DNA of 64,000 nucleotides from Takakia lepidozioides (Eukaryota > Streptophyta > Takakiopsida > Takakiales > Takakiaceae). The position numbers were made by a program, and so were the translations under genes. The stretch spans positions 52,681,053 through 52,745,052 of the forward strand of contig CM060732.1 of the NCBI GenBank assembly GCA_030704615.1. The letters are read 5' to 3'. The notes beneath the pieces are model-generated. The model made no database searches. It saw nothing but the letters and a program-made list of their open reading frames with translations, and had not been told where the DNA came from. Position 1 is the first letter of the stretch. Each line of letters starts with the position of its first letter. Shown one piece after another: positions 1 to 11,750 of the stretch.

Positions 1-2054
1 GGAGAATAACATTTTGTGTTCCGTTACTGGGTTACTTGTCAAACACACCCATACATCAGGGATCGATCATCCTACCATCAAAAGTCAGCCCAATTGAAAA
101 TCGGAGTGTTCCCCACAGCAAGGGAAGTGTGGGTAGACTTGTTCCCAGCATGTAGGGGAAACTTCGATCTTTTGCAAGCGAGAGAGGAGAGTCAACTCGC
201 ATGGCGTAAGCTGCCAAATAGTATTCCTTCACACAAGTTTGACTAGTGCGCAACACGTTGCATGCATGCAGGAATGGAGAATGTTGAAGGTTTCAGCGAA
301 GTCTGTGAGATCTAGTGTTTCGCAGTGTGCACCCCCGCCAATCGGCGTCTTTGTTCTGAAATTAGCGCCTCGGCCGAGCTCGCACCAGTTGAGCTGGTTA
401 TTCTGTTGCTAGTGCAGGTCTTATCGTGTAGACGAGAAGCAGGGCTGCAGGTGAATTGTAATTCTGACACAACATCCTTCGGTTGACAACACCGAGTGTC
501 AATTGTTATCAAATCAATTCCTCTTATCAGTCAGATGCGCAGATGGTCCCAGTGGCGATCCAAACGAGGGGACCCCCCGTCTCTCCACTTCTCCGTATAC
601 GTTAAGCCGAATTCTCCTCTGATCACTTACCCAACAAGCATCTGCACATGACAACATCCTGAGCAGTGCATTGTCTGAAAGCAAACAAACAAAACAAGCT
701 GTGGAAGCTAAGCGGCCATGTGTCTTGAGCACGCTAACGACCTGCCAGATCCACTGATAGACCGCATGTGAGCAGACTGTAACGCGTAAGTTGTCTACTT
801 GGTAATAAAAAAATTATTGTGAAAGAATTGAGCTACAATATAAGCTATTAAAATGATCTGGACCTGTGGTTTCGCCGGTTAGCGAGTCGTCAGCCCGGCG
901 GCAAGCCAGGCATGGGCCCATCGGGAGCGCTTCCATATCTATGTACTTCAATTATATATAAGATCAACGTTTTCGAGTGCATAGGAATCTGTTACGTGGA
1001 ATTCGCACGGGATATTCAAACAGTGTTGATGTATCATAGCTAGCACGGATACGGTTGAAGAGAAATGCTCGAGATTCAATATTAAACTCGTTGCATAGCT
1101 CCGCGCGTCGTTCATTCAGCTCGTTGTGCGGGATTCAATGTGAACTCGCTTTATTACTAGTCTACATTGTGTGGATCATGGGTGTAGCAAATTTATCAAG
1201 TTTTTAACCAGTTTTGAGTCATCTACTACTTGGCTCTTGTGCCCTTCAGCATCCGCGGAGCTTGGATTGAACGAGTGAGTCCTAAGAGTGGTGTACGGAA
1301 TATCAGGAACGAGAAGATGGTTCTTGGCTCATGCAAATGTCTAAAACTCAAGTAGAAAGTCTCCTGCGTCGTCTGCTACTGACGGGTGATCTGTGAACTG
1401 TATGTTACAAACTATGCTAATGTGCTTGCTCTATATATGTATTGATCCTGCGCGTGCAGCATGAACGATTCCTTAGAAGTGCCTACAGATGGGCAACCTG
1501 TAAATCATTAAATTTGACTCAAAATCATGCGCAGGTCATTGAGAGATCATACAAACTTGTCAAAACCTCCACTGTAACGATCATGAACGCAAGGAACACA
1601 TCATGAACCCCTAGAAGTACAGATATATAGAGATGCAAAGATTAAAAACCATCCACGAGCCATCCACCTGTTGATGTATTGCTCCAGAGCTCATACAGTA
1701 CTAGATCAGCGTTTGAATCTTGAAATTATGGCAACCTAGCAACACATTTTCAAAATCATGTTTAAATGCGTCACGTACATATGTTATATAAAGCAGACGA
1801 ACTTGAACGAGTCTCTTTAAAGCTCTGCGAAACTTGTATTCCTGTCGTATATTTACAATTACATGACTACCTGGATCAAGTCGATCCAAATAGTTACTGA
1901 GCTCTTTGTATCAAACGAATGCAGGCACCCTGCAGCTCATTTCTACGATCAATCGCCTTACTTCGAGCCAAACATAATATACATGTATGTTCAAAAATGG
2001 ACTTTGAGACCAGGCTAGCTAATTTGTACAAAATGAGTGTCAAGCACTTTATAT
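1..2054. other. Intergenic sequence without recognised gene
   Basis: I see no coding region that I can support here. Open frames are all short (under 100 codons), overlap on both strands and match no family I know. The stretch lies downstream of the minus-strand gene ending at 2055, so its right edge (about 1700-2054) probably includes that gene's 3' untranslated region. Confidence 0.5.
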
Positions 2055-3398
2055 CTAGAAAAGCTTCCCAGCTATCTTGTCCTCCACATTCACCAAAGGC
2101 ATCTGATCTCTGCGCCCAAGCCGCAGAGCAATCTTCTGGTGAAACAGCGCCGCATCCTCTCGATGGTCAATAGGCAGCCGAAGCGTCCGCTGGACGGAGT
2201 TGTCCATATCGGCGAAGGCCCCAGCACAGTTGCGATACATCTCAAAAATCATGCCAATCTGTCCTGCATGAGAGAAAGTGCTGGCGAACGTAGCCAGTAT
2301 GCTACATGCTGCGGCAACGCATGACACATGCATTCCCGGCATGAGCTCAAGCATGCTGAAAACTGCTGCAGCGGCTGTTAACGACGGGGCCGCAATAGCA
2401 AGCCTTTTGTTCTCACGCTCGTTCTTCCTAGCCCACCCTAAATATGTTTCAATGTCTGACGTCTTGATCTTCTCTGCTGCGTATCTGAGGTCGTCCGTAA
2501 TTTTCTCCGTCCACCCATTACTGTAGTTCGCAGGGATTTCAGGTTTTGTGAGGTCCACTTCTGGACTTAGAACGGAGGGTCTTACTGTCTCGGGAAATTT
2601 CTCCAGGCCGTTGGGGATCAATGGAAGAGGGAATGCATTATCCAGGGCCTCAAGCCTAGCAATTTTAGCGTCCAGGTACAGCTGCGCATGTTCCCGCAGT
2701 CGTGGTTCTATCCTCAAAGTCGTCTCAATATCCTTTGCCAACATTTTGAAGAATCGAGCTGCTGTTCGCTGCTCTTCTGCAAGCTGCGAGGGTTGAAACT
2801 TGCTCATCAACAGCATGATTCCTGCAGTGCCACTATTGAGAAGGAACGCTGCCAAAGACATGCTGAGGTCCTTTTCAGTCCCATTCATGGCGGCAAGCAT
2901 GGCTGCTGCGATGGCGGTCATTGTCACAGTCGTGTGGCAGAGTTTGTTCCAGTTGTCTCTTTGGGTCCCGATGATAGCATGCATTTCACTTCGGTCTTCA
3001 GCAGCAAATGCGATATTGCGAAGTTGGGCGAGCAGCCGCGGGTCCTCCCGGCCCCATTCGTCCTTCCAGCCCTTGGCGCTTTGGTCGGATGGTGAGCGAG
3101 GCGACTTTACAGTGGAAGGGGATTGAGGAGAAGCTATGGTCGCGAATGAAGTACCCGTGTCTGTTCCAGCAATGGCACAAGGGGTGACAAAGTACTTACT
3201 GCTGGTTCGGTGGGTATGTGCAGGTTCTGAGATCCGAAGTTGTGTCAACCCTCGTCTTTGCAGCCCAGTCAGACGGGGCCGCACCAGCTGGGTTACTCTG
3301 TTGCTGGAGTCGATACGGCTATCATGTATCGTACCAGAGACTCCCCTCGATTGCAGGAGAGCGGAGGATGTACTAATAGCTGCTAGGGATTCCGCCAT
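2055..3398 (-). CDS. F-box protein At4g22030-like family protein, copy A
   Basis: Single-exon ORF of 447 codons. I chose the ATG at 3398 because the encoded MAESL start matches the start of the paralogue at 11751, and 12 bases around the ATG are also conserved; an in-frame Met 17 codons upstream exists but is preceded by intron- or UTR-like sequence. The core motif EMHAIIGTQRDNWNK and the following hydrophobic stretch (about residues 165-205) are typical of plant proteins annotated 'probable F-box protein At4g22030'. A second hydrophobic pair lies near residues 345-385, after a charged helix region. I see no clear F-box motif, so the name is a family label and the biochemical role is unknown. 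The protein may be membrane associated (inference). The coding frame is intact. The nearest neighbour is the paralogue 8.3 kb away, in divergent orientation. Confidence 0.75.
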   Translation of the reverse strand: MAESLAAISTSSALLQSRGVSGTIHDSRIDSSNRVTQLVRPRLTGLQRRGLTQLRISEPAHTHRTSSKYFVTPCAIAGTDTGTSFATIASPQSPSTVKSPRSPSDQSAKGWKDEWGREDPRLLAQLRNIAFAAEDRSEMHAIIGTQRDNWNKLCHTTVTMTAIAAAMLAAMNGTEKDLSMSLAAFLLNSGTAGIMLLMSKFQPSQLAEEQRTAARFFKMLAKDIETTLRIEPRLREHAQLYLDAKIARLEALDNAFPLPLIPNGLEKFPETVRPSVLSPEVDLTKPEIPANYSNGWTEKITDDLRYAAEKIKTSDIETYLGWARKNERENKRLAIAAPSLTAAAAVFSMLELMPGMHVSCVAAACSILATFASTFSHAGQIGMIFEMYRNCAGAFADMDNSVQRTLRLPIDHREDAALFHQKIALRLGRRDQMPLVNVEDKIAGKLF

Positions 3399-3891
3399 CC
3401 AGACAACAGCGTGCACAAGCTTGAATTGAACCCAAGCCACTATCTGCAAGAAGAAGTAGTAGAACTGTGGTTCAAAAGATAAGTGTCCACCACAGTTTAA
3501 GAAAGGTGCAAACCGAGTGAAGGCGTCACAGTATGTGTGAGAGAGAACTTAGAGACTAGATCTATAGAGGTGAGGGGTCTGTGATTCAAAAGGGACCTCT
3601 GTCTGAACGCTGAAGAGACTAGATATGTGGAGAAAGGAAGGAGGACAGAGCGCAACAGACAGTTCCTAGGGATGATCCTGAAGTTGTTTGTGGAGAACTC
3701 AGCGGGCCATGGCCTTTTAAAGGAGAGAAGCGGCACGTCGAGAAAGGAGAGTTGGGGGTTGACCAGCGTTCCCGAACGAAGCCGCACTGTGCAGTGCAGT
3801 ATTCGCGGCTGGTCGCATGCCAGAAAGCGTGTTGGCTTTTCGGTTTTTGCTGCAAAAAAAGTTGACACCAGAAAACGATTCTTCTTAAAAA

Positions 3892-4873
3892 CGGAAGATA
3901 ATAGAAATGAGGTAAGATAAGAACCCAGGACTTACTGTACACGTGCAACCTCTGACATGATGTCGGTTTTGGCATGTCAAATCTTCCCCACCCTCTCTTG
4001 AGAGTGACATGGAACGTAAACTCAGTTGGGGTTACACTGGGTTACACAACCGGGCGTATAACTCCGTAACTTACTCATATTGGAGTGTAACTCCGCTCAA
4101 TGTAACACACACTTGGTCTCGAAATTTGGCTAACTATAAAATGGACTAGGAGGAGTTACACGAGGGACTCGGGTTACAAAGGGTTAGACCGATTGGGATA
4201 CTGGGTTACACTATACCGTAGAGGCCGCTCTATTTCAATGGACCCCTGCCGGAATCATTAAATACATGCAGGTGGCCGGGTCCGGCAGGCTTAATGACAA
4301 TATTAATTATTTCGTTCAGGCTTCATCCAATTTTTCAGGAATTTGGCACCCCTTGGGTACTTTTTTCATTAAATTAGGTGGACCATGTCAAGATTTACTT
4401 ACAGATTCTCTGTGGCAAGTAATAATTATAATTAGCCATAACTCTCTGCCAAGCCATAGTCATGGCTAGTGGTAAATATTTTTTAATAAGTCTCAAACTT
4501 TGTTTTTATTATTTTGGAGTTACCATATTGCTACCTTTTGTTTTCAAAGTTCATCTTTTTAAGTGCAAATTATTCCCATATTTCGTCTACTCCCAGGGCG
4601 GAATTTTAAAATATTCGTTCTCTCTTAAAGTGAATTAATTAAAGACGAAATAGAGCGACCTCTAGGGGAATAGCCTCTCATCAAGAAGCAAACCCATAAC
4701 CGCCTGCACAGCAATCACCTTACCAACATGCTACCCACCAGAGCATGAAACCCTCTTGGATCTTAAGCATTTAATAATGAAACGAGGGGGTGGAGAGGAT
4801 TTGTCAAGAGCCGGCCAGCAGGCTGCATAAACCCGGACAGCATTAACTTCTACCTCATTAATGTAATCTGTCC
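3892..4873. mobile_element. Non-autonomous DNA transposon with long terminal inverted repeats, GTGTAAC-rich family, copy 1
   Basis: The left end (GGAAGATAATAGAAATGAGG) is matched in inverted orientation by the right end near 4840-4873, with divergence. Internal sequence is full of GTGTAAC/GTTACAC words. It aligns, in inverse orientation, with the 720-bp element at 23998-24717: the blocks around CATGTCAAATCTTCCCCACC, the CACACTTGGTCTCGAAATTT block and the CACCTTACCA-CTACCCACCA block are shared in the same order. The alignment is interrupted by a separate insertion at 4221-4662. There is no coding capacity. The long terminal repeats suggest a Mutator-like group, but no clean target-site duplication remains, so the superfamily is not settled. 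Confidence 0.65.
4221..4662. mobile_element. Stowaway/mariner-like MITE nested in copy 1
   Basis: The ends are inverted repeats: GAGGCCGCTCTATTTC at the left and GAAATAGAGCGACCTC at the right, 15 of 16 paired. Each is flanked by the dinucleotide TA (4219-4220 and 4663-4664), the usual target duplication of Tc1/mariner and Stowaway elements. The sequence homologous to the 24-kb element is continuous when this 442-bp block is removed. The interior is AT-rich and has no ORF of note. Confidence 0.65.
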
Positions 4874-5472
4874 TAAGCCGTTTAAGAAATTTAGTTGCTT
4901 GGTAGGAACAATTGTATTCTAAATATACATGTGGGACAAACTAATGTAGAAACACAAAGAAAAAACAAAGTGGCTCTCTTCCTTATGGTTAGGACCTATT
5001 AGAGTGTCATGATGATGATATATGTTGGTAGCAAAGAATGTAATTAGATAATTTAAAAGCAATAAATACAGATTTATGGTCCGTCCAATATGCTTATGTA
5101 ATGCTAGATATGCCGTGTTGCTGAGGTGCATACATGGATAATTTTTTACTCGTTCGAGATTTTTAGAGTGCAAAACAAAATCTATATCCATGTTCAAGAA
5201 GTAATTTGTGTATAAAATGTAATGATTATAAGTCTTTTTATTTTTATTAGATTAATCTTAGTTAGATTTGATAAACTATAAATAATATTGCATAAAAAGT
5301 GGTGAAAATATATATTACTAATAATAAATATAAAATACATATCGTCATGAGTCAGAATTGTCAATTATAAATGACATTACATAAAAGCATGTGAATTATA
5401 ATGAAAACCTTAAGAGTATATGAAATTTAACGTAAATGTTAGTTAACTTAGTGGATGTGAAATGATATATAA

Positions 5473-5985
5473 ATTGATGGAGCTAAAGGGACCTGAAGGG
5501 ATCTAAGATCTGGAAAACAATTGAGGTTTTGAAAAGTTGCAAATATATGGATATTACAAGACTGAAAAAATATTTAATAATTAAATATCTAAAATTAAAA
5601 AAATCACCTACATTCATTTCAGAAAAACATATATAATAAAATGAAAAAAAAATGGAGTTGATAAATATGAGTATTTTATTCTACAGATAAAAAATTATTG
5701 ATTAATTATAATCTTTTAAAAAACTAAGTTCTTCATTTGCTACTTAATATTATTTTTAAAAATAGTTTCTTATTTGTATGTAGATTAATGGATCTAAAGG
5801 AACCTGAAGGGATCTAAGATCTGAAAAAAACTAAAGGTTGCAAAAAGCTTAAGAAATGTGGATATTACTTGACAGGAAAAATCCTTTAATGATTAAATAT
5901 ATAGAATGAAAAAATCACCTACATTCATTTTTTTAATATATATAATAAATTTAAAAATTGAAGATTGATAAATATGAGTACTCTA
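5473..5985 (+). repeat. Two direct repeat copies of about 200 bp, spaced 311 bp
   Basis: The segment at 5473-5690 recurs at 5784-5985. Shared words include ACCTGAAGGGATCTAAGATCT, AAATCACCTACATTCATTT and TTGATAAATATGAGTA in the same order. The copies have diverged by substitutions and small indels. The surrounding 4.9-6.5 kb is AT-rich and has no gene I can support. Confidence 0.6.
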
Positions 5986-6084
5986 TTTTATGGCATGAAA
6001 ATAAAAATATTTGGAAATGGGATGGTGAACCACTAGCAATGTCAAGTTAGTTTTGTGATTAATGTTTTGCGTTGGACAACTAAA

Positions 6085-6506
6085 GTATCATGCTGTTAAA
6101 TGCAAAAAAATAGTGAAAACTGATGTCTACACTATGTACAAAATAACATATTATTAACTATAGCATTGTAAAGACGTATGCATGTTGCACAATTACCATG
6201 AGTGAAAACCAACAGGTCTGAAACACATCTAAACTTGTATCATTGTGAATCAGACGAAAGCTGATAACTACACAATAGATATCAGATTGGTATAATGCTG
6301 TGAAATGAAGAGAAATAGATGAAACTGATGTCTACACTATATATAAAACAACATACTATTAACTACAACATTATGAAAACATATGCATACTGTACAATTA
6401 TTATGAGTGAAAACCAACAGGTCTGAAACACATCTAAATGAAAATTCAAACTCTATGTTCATTGAAACCAAACTTGTATCATTGTGAATTGGAAGAAAAC
6501 TGATAA
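6085..6506 (+). repeat. Two direct repeat copies of about 180-215 bp
   Basis: The block beginning before CTGATGTCTACACTAT at 6120 recurs at about 6290-6506. The word GAGTGAAAACCAACAGGTCT and the following CTGAAACACATCTAAA are kept exactly in both. The second copy carries an extra 35 bp before AAACTTGTATCATTGTGAAT. It has no coding content that I recognise. Confidence 0.6.
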
Positions 6507-6586
6507 TAAAAGTAAAACAATGTCAAATCTGCATTTTCAAATATGTCATTTTGTAATTAAGTCAAAAACATAGGATTAGAACTTAC

Positions 6587-6732
6587 AATTTGGATATCTT
6601 CACAACTAATGCCATCGGCAACTTTCAGCTCATACTTGTTGTCAATCTGCCCACGGACAGATATCACAACCACCGCGAGAGTGGAGGTGACAAATTTCTC
6701 TTCCGTGCGTGATACAAATTTAGAGATTGATT
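6587..6732 (-). other. Possible exon relic of unknown gene
   Basis: On the minus strand this 146-bp stretch is open, is preceded by a good acceptor (CTTTCCAACAG) and is followed by a strong donor (GTAAGT at 6581-6586). It would encode a segment containing VRGQIDNKYELKVADG. Sequence just upstream on the same strand (about 6735-6910) is also open and reads RSENFSLRPKQKWEKGD in one frame. I do not recognise a family, and frames do not join cleanly, so it could be a fragment captured by a transposon or chance. Confidence 0.2.
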
Positions 6733-7079
6733 CTGTTGGAAAGAAATAGAGCTCCACCGCAAGAACAAATGGAGGAAGTTGTGGCAAAACTAATTCTTAT
6801 TGTCACGTCGCTATCCCCTTTCTCCCACTTCTGTTTAGGGCGCAAGCTAAAGTTCTCACTCCTCAATGTTGCCTCTTTGCCACTGATGGTGATTGTGACA
6901 GTCTGGATGTCATATTTACATCAGCATGAAGGTAAGAAAATGCAGAAAACTCTATGTTAGTCTTCTCAAAGTTTTTATACATGCTCAAAGCAATACACTC
7001 AAAGGTTACATCTCTTACACTGTAATCAAGATCATCTACAGTAAAAAAAGGTCGGTTGCATCTCACAGCCATCACAGTA

Positions 7080-9120
7080 TCTGAGCCATCACAGTATCTG
7101 AAAATACAAGATTACCTGAAAGCAACGAAGTCAAGGCTGGAAAGAAATAGTAGCTAAACAATTTATGCTTCATACCTTCTCTACTCACATAATCAGCAAT
7201 GTGTCTTAAACACAATCAGCTAATTCTCTAAATTTTAAGGACCTTGAAAAAAACAAAAAGTGAGACCAAATTATTATGTACACTGCTGTAACTACAATCT
7301 TATACACACTTCCGGGAAGAGATCCACGGACCACCCAAGCACCCATCATCACTCATTCTCCTATGTGAACATCATTCTAGACCTTCTCAGGCCTAGCCAT
7401 CCGTCTATATCAGGACTATCTATTTGTCTTCGCCATTAGCCCCAAAATCACATTATCTTGTCTTGTTAGACCGCCTCTTCGTTCATTCGGTTGTAGTCAG
7501 ACTTGCTAACAGCTGCTCACAAAGTAGTTTGACTGAACCCATTCCGCGTTCTTCTCAATAGGAGTTAGGTACCTGATAGCTGGCTTTCCCCTCCCAAAGA
7601 TCAATAATTTTCCTAAACGATATCAAAATCTCAAAGGAAAATCCAATTTGAAATCTTTTCTTTCGTAAGTGGCCTTTGAGTCTGGAAAGTGTAGCCATTT
7701 GATGAAATATTCAGCCCAAGATCATTTGCGCATATATTTATGTGAGTTTCCAAAACTAGCTTAGGTTCTCTTGTGCCACTTGAGGTAGTCTACTTAGCAA
7801 AATATGAGTTGGATCTCAATGTACCTTCTCAAAAGGTTGACATGAAAAATATTATGAATCACCCAAAGAGAAGGCAAGTCCAATTCACAAGTACCCAAGC
7901 CTGCGTTTTAAAGCTTGAAATGGACCACAAAATCTAGAGACAGCTTATATAACGTTTCTCCCAACTTCAAATAGTTTCTCTTAGGGGCAACGTTCATATT
8001 AATCTTATATCAATTAACACCATATCCAGAAGCAAATTCATGGAAGTGGCAAATTCTATGTATTCTTGTGCATTTCACCAAGTCTAATACAGAATAGGTA
8101 CCTATAAATTTAGGGGGTACTGCATCTGCATGAATAGTGCAGTAATGATTGTTCATGACCTGAATTCGATCATGCCAGAAATTTAGGAGCAATCAACCAT
8201 GGTCCACATCTGGTACTAGCTTTACAACTCAAAACTGCTCAAAAAAACCACATCTGCATTAAGTAACTTATGTACAATGAGATGTTCAGCCTTGGCATTA
8301 TACACACAATGTAAAATTCATGCAAGCAATTGAACAATGTTCTTATTATAATTGAACAATGTTCCTCATGAATTGTTAGCTTGTAAAACAAAACCTTTGT
8401 CTAGAAAAATGAAATTGATCTTCTGAATTTTGAAAATAGACTTGGAATGATCCATTTTCCATCAGCTCTCCCACATTTGCACTATAAAAAAGTACCCTAA
8501 CCACAGAATTTTCATACCACTCGCCGAATTTTTTTCACACAGTGGGGTATCTATTGTTCATATCATGGACACCTTTCTAATTAGCACAGCACTAGAGCAA
8601 GACTTACTTAGTCCACTAGTTTGGTGTGTGTGTCTGTGCCTTGCCTGTGCCTAACCCAGGTGTCGATCTAGGGTTAACATTGGACACATTCCAATGGAAA
8701 GTAGGAGTCTTTCAGAATGAAGAGGCACCATAATTGAATATGCTTATACTTACTCAGCTGTAGGAGTCATATATATATATGTAACGTCTCCCGAATGTAA
8801 AGTATGGTCTCTTAACCTCGTTCAGGACTAGGTACTGTCTATGACAGTACATGTTACTGAGGTGTTGTGAGTCTTCAAGTTCAAGGCCGACTGGTCAGGC
8901 AGTGGCTGCCCTCTTGAGGCGATTGCAGCTGAAGAAGCAAGGACACGACAAATATAACAAGTCTGACAAGATTGGCATGAGGCCATCACAAATTGCTACA
9001 TCCCATTCCCAAGCCTGCAAACATTGAACCCCACTCACCCAAATGGATGTTTTAATCCTAGGCTTATTTAGCACACTCGCTGAACATGCTCAAAGAGACA
9101 AATGATGCAGGACATAGGGC
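7080..9120. other. Spacer without recognised feature
   Basis: About 2 kb of AT-rich sequence with no long ORF, no clear RNA gene and no complete repeat unit visible to me. A short TA run occurs at about 8772-8781. Confidence 0.4.
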
Positions 9121-9130
9121 GGGGTCGGAA

Positions 9131-9460
9131 AGGAGGCAAGGGCGCAGCTGCATTGTGGTGGACAACCAGGTGCAGACATTTGTTGTAGAAGACTTGCATC
9201 CACAAACTGAGGTTATATATGCTACGCTGAAGGGCAGATGAAAGTCCAGGCTGGGTATGACATGCCTGACAGCCGCTTTGTGTTGCATGATGTGGAGGAG
9301 GAGCAAAAGGAAATTTTTCCAAGTTACCACCACTGCAGTGAGAAGCTGGCAGTTGCTGTCGGGCAACAACCTTTGTGTGACATGTGGTGACTGCCACACT
9401 GCCACCAGTTCATCTCGAAGATATCCTGCCATCTTTGTAGTCCACGTAAGATATCTCTTT
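9131..9460 (+). pseudogene. PPR protein, E+/DYW C-terminal fragment (dead)
   Basis: Plus-strand fragments in shifting frames give a recognisable DYW-type pentatricopeptide-repeat C terminus. These are, in order: VVDNQVQTFVVEDLHPQ then EVIYATLKG (E+ region, 9150-9237), a stop, then a segment containing DSRFVLHDVEEEQKEIF, a disrupted HSEKLA deaminase-like zinc site (HCSEKLAVAVG, about 9329-9361), then CGDCHTAT in another frame (about 9381-9410). The DYW end is missing. DYW proteins are organelle C-to-U RNA-editing factors. Several frameshifts and stops make this a pseudogene. No upstream PPR repeats are visible, so it is a partial copy. Confidence 0.75.
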
Positions 9461-11700
9461 CAATCCTGAACTTTGTCAAACGCCAGGAGTGCATCCTTCA
9501 CACTTCCTCACTGGCATACATACTGTATTGACATCAGGGTGTTGAGTAGGAAGATGTCTGGCTTGAATCCACTTTTGATAATGAGGGCATGCGCGTGTTA
9601 CGTTCGACACATGTCATGAATTTCCAGAACTATCTGAGTAGATATTGTCAAAGACGTCTAGAGCAGCAGGAGCCCACAGCCAGATCATTATGCTGTCTGT
9701 GGCCAAACTTTGAGAGTTACCTCCGTTAATTAGTTTGCCCAATTAAGTTCGTAGAGCTGCAGGTTGGAATTACCTCTCACAACTGTACATAGGAATAACT
9801 TCTAAGAGCTCCAGCTCTGGTGCTGCACAGTAGTACACGCCACTACATACAAAAATTAGAAGAAAGTTACTCGATCACGTTTGCACCAATATATAATTGG
9901 AATCACGATTCACACAATCTACAATTTAGTAATGCGTACATTGAATCCTGAATGCCTGAAGGACACGCGGAGCTGTGCAACGAGTTTAATATTCAATCTT
10001 GAGCATAGACTCACGCGTTACAGTCTGCTTATAACATGCGGTCAATCGGTGGATCTGGCACGTTGTAAGCATGCTCCTCGGCATGCTCAAGGCACATGGG
10101 TGCTTGGTTGCTTTCTTTCTTTGCTTTCCTACAATGCACATGTTCAGGATGTTGCGTGCATATGCTTGAACATTCGGTGAGACAAGAATTTGATTCTATA
10201 AGTAGGTATATGTACATAACTGAGCAAGTCACAAGTGTAGAGACTGCGTGGATCTGGATCGCCAATACTGGCGGACAATCTGTAGACTAACTTATAATCA
10301 ATTATGTAGTTGCAAACTGTATAATCGCGATCACAACTTTTCGGACCTCAACACTATATGTGTGCTTGTTCTCAATTTTGCACCGTGACATCATTTCTCG
10401 ATTTCGTGCAATTGATCTATGGAGACTCAATCGAGTCGCCTTTGCCGCCTTCGCAGAGGACTGCCCACAAACCATGTCTCCAGCTCCACCTTATCAGAGT
10501 TCCGAATGACAAATGTCGGCCAGGCCGTGCAAACAGGAAGCATTCAGTAATCTCACTGACCTCGCCCAGACTTCAACATTCTAAATTAAGAGTGGCAACC
10601 AACTGTATCGTCACAGAACGCTCTCTGACCGTTACTCAAGCACGAGTTCACATGTGTGTGGCCCACTCGTGCACAGTGTGATTCATCGCAAAGAGCAAGA
10701 GTTAGCGGCTCCAGATGAGCAGGATTGCTCGGCTCTCCCTGTTCAGGCACCGCCAGCGTTTTTGATTCTTTGCGAATGTCATACGGTGCCGCTGCTGGGC
10801 ACATGTTTTCAATCCACAGAACAATTTAAGGAAATTAAAACACTGGTCAGTCTTGCACAAAGTAAAATTTACAAAGCACCAGTTGGGTTGGGGTTTGGTT
10901 TTTGGACTGGGAAAAACTGGAAGTCACAAAATTTTCCTTACAGGCCTGAACGCCTGAACGTCTGAACCACATACTGTGTGCTCAATCAGCATTTTCATCA
11001 GAAAGTTCTGCGATTGAGCACAATACAAATCATAAAGCTTGAATCCCTTGAAATGTATATGCGAATATAGATCAACCGTCAAAAACATTTCTACCTGGCA
11101 TCCTTCGAAGTGCATGCAGGGTGGTGAATCTTCAAAGTTTTCTGAAGGGCATATTCGAGAACCCATCTCCTTGAAAGACGCAGTCCTGCATCACATCGAG
11201 ATAAGAGCCGTGTGAACTCGTATATATAAGCACTTAATTTGATTCCTTATGAAAAGATCAACATGTGCAGATGTAAGTGTACATTGTTTTTAACACAAAG
11301 ATACCCAAAGAGAGCTTCAATCCCGGGCAACCGACTCTGCATCGAGAGGTGTGCATAAAACTGCAACGTGTTCGGTGGGTGCAGCTCAATAAAGGTTGGT
11401 GCCCATGCAGTGAGCTCAGCTGTCGAACCAAGCATAGGCCCTGCGCTTTGTTGCTGCTTCTGCCTTTCTTTATAAGGAGACCAGGCTCCATTGATCATCT
11501 CCACAATGATCGACTCTTAGATCTGTCTAAGCTCGCTCTTTCACCGATCTCAATGTTCTTCATGTCTTTGGCTAATTTCGTCGGGCTGCATCTACAGCTA
11601 TCCTTCTCTCTCACTCTCTCTTCTCGACCACATCTTTCTCTGTTCCCGAAGACCTCATAGTCTCTCATCGAGTCAGTCCCGTCCGACGCTCCGAACACTC
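9461..11700. other. Spacer upstream of gene copy B
   Basis: No supported gene. Short ORFs (up to 127 codons) overlap on both strands and match nothing I know. The last few hundred bases should contain the promoter and 5' UTR of the gene at 11751; a TATAAGG word lies at 11471, 280 bp before the ATG, but I cannot show it is used. Confidence 0.4.
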
Positions 11701-11750
11701 TAAAAGAGCTCCAGCTTGGGTAAGCGTCGAACGACACCAGCGCTGTCCAG

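Noticed and set aside
2688-3126. Plus-strand frames of over 100 codons opposite gene copy A
   Set aside because: They lie wholly antisense to the conserved At4g22030-like coding frame and have a matching shadow opposite copy B.
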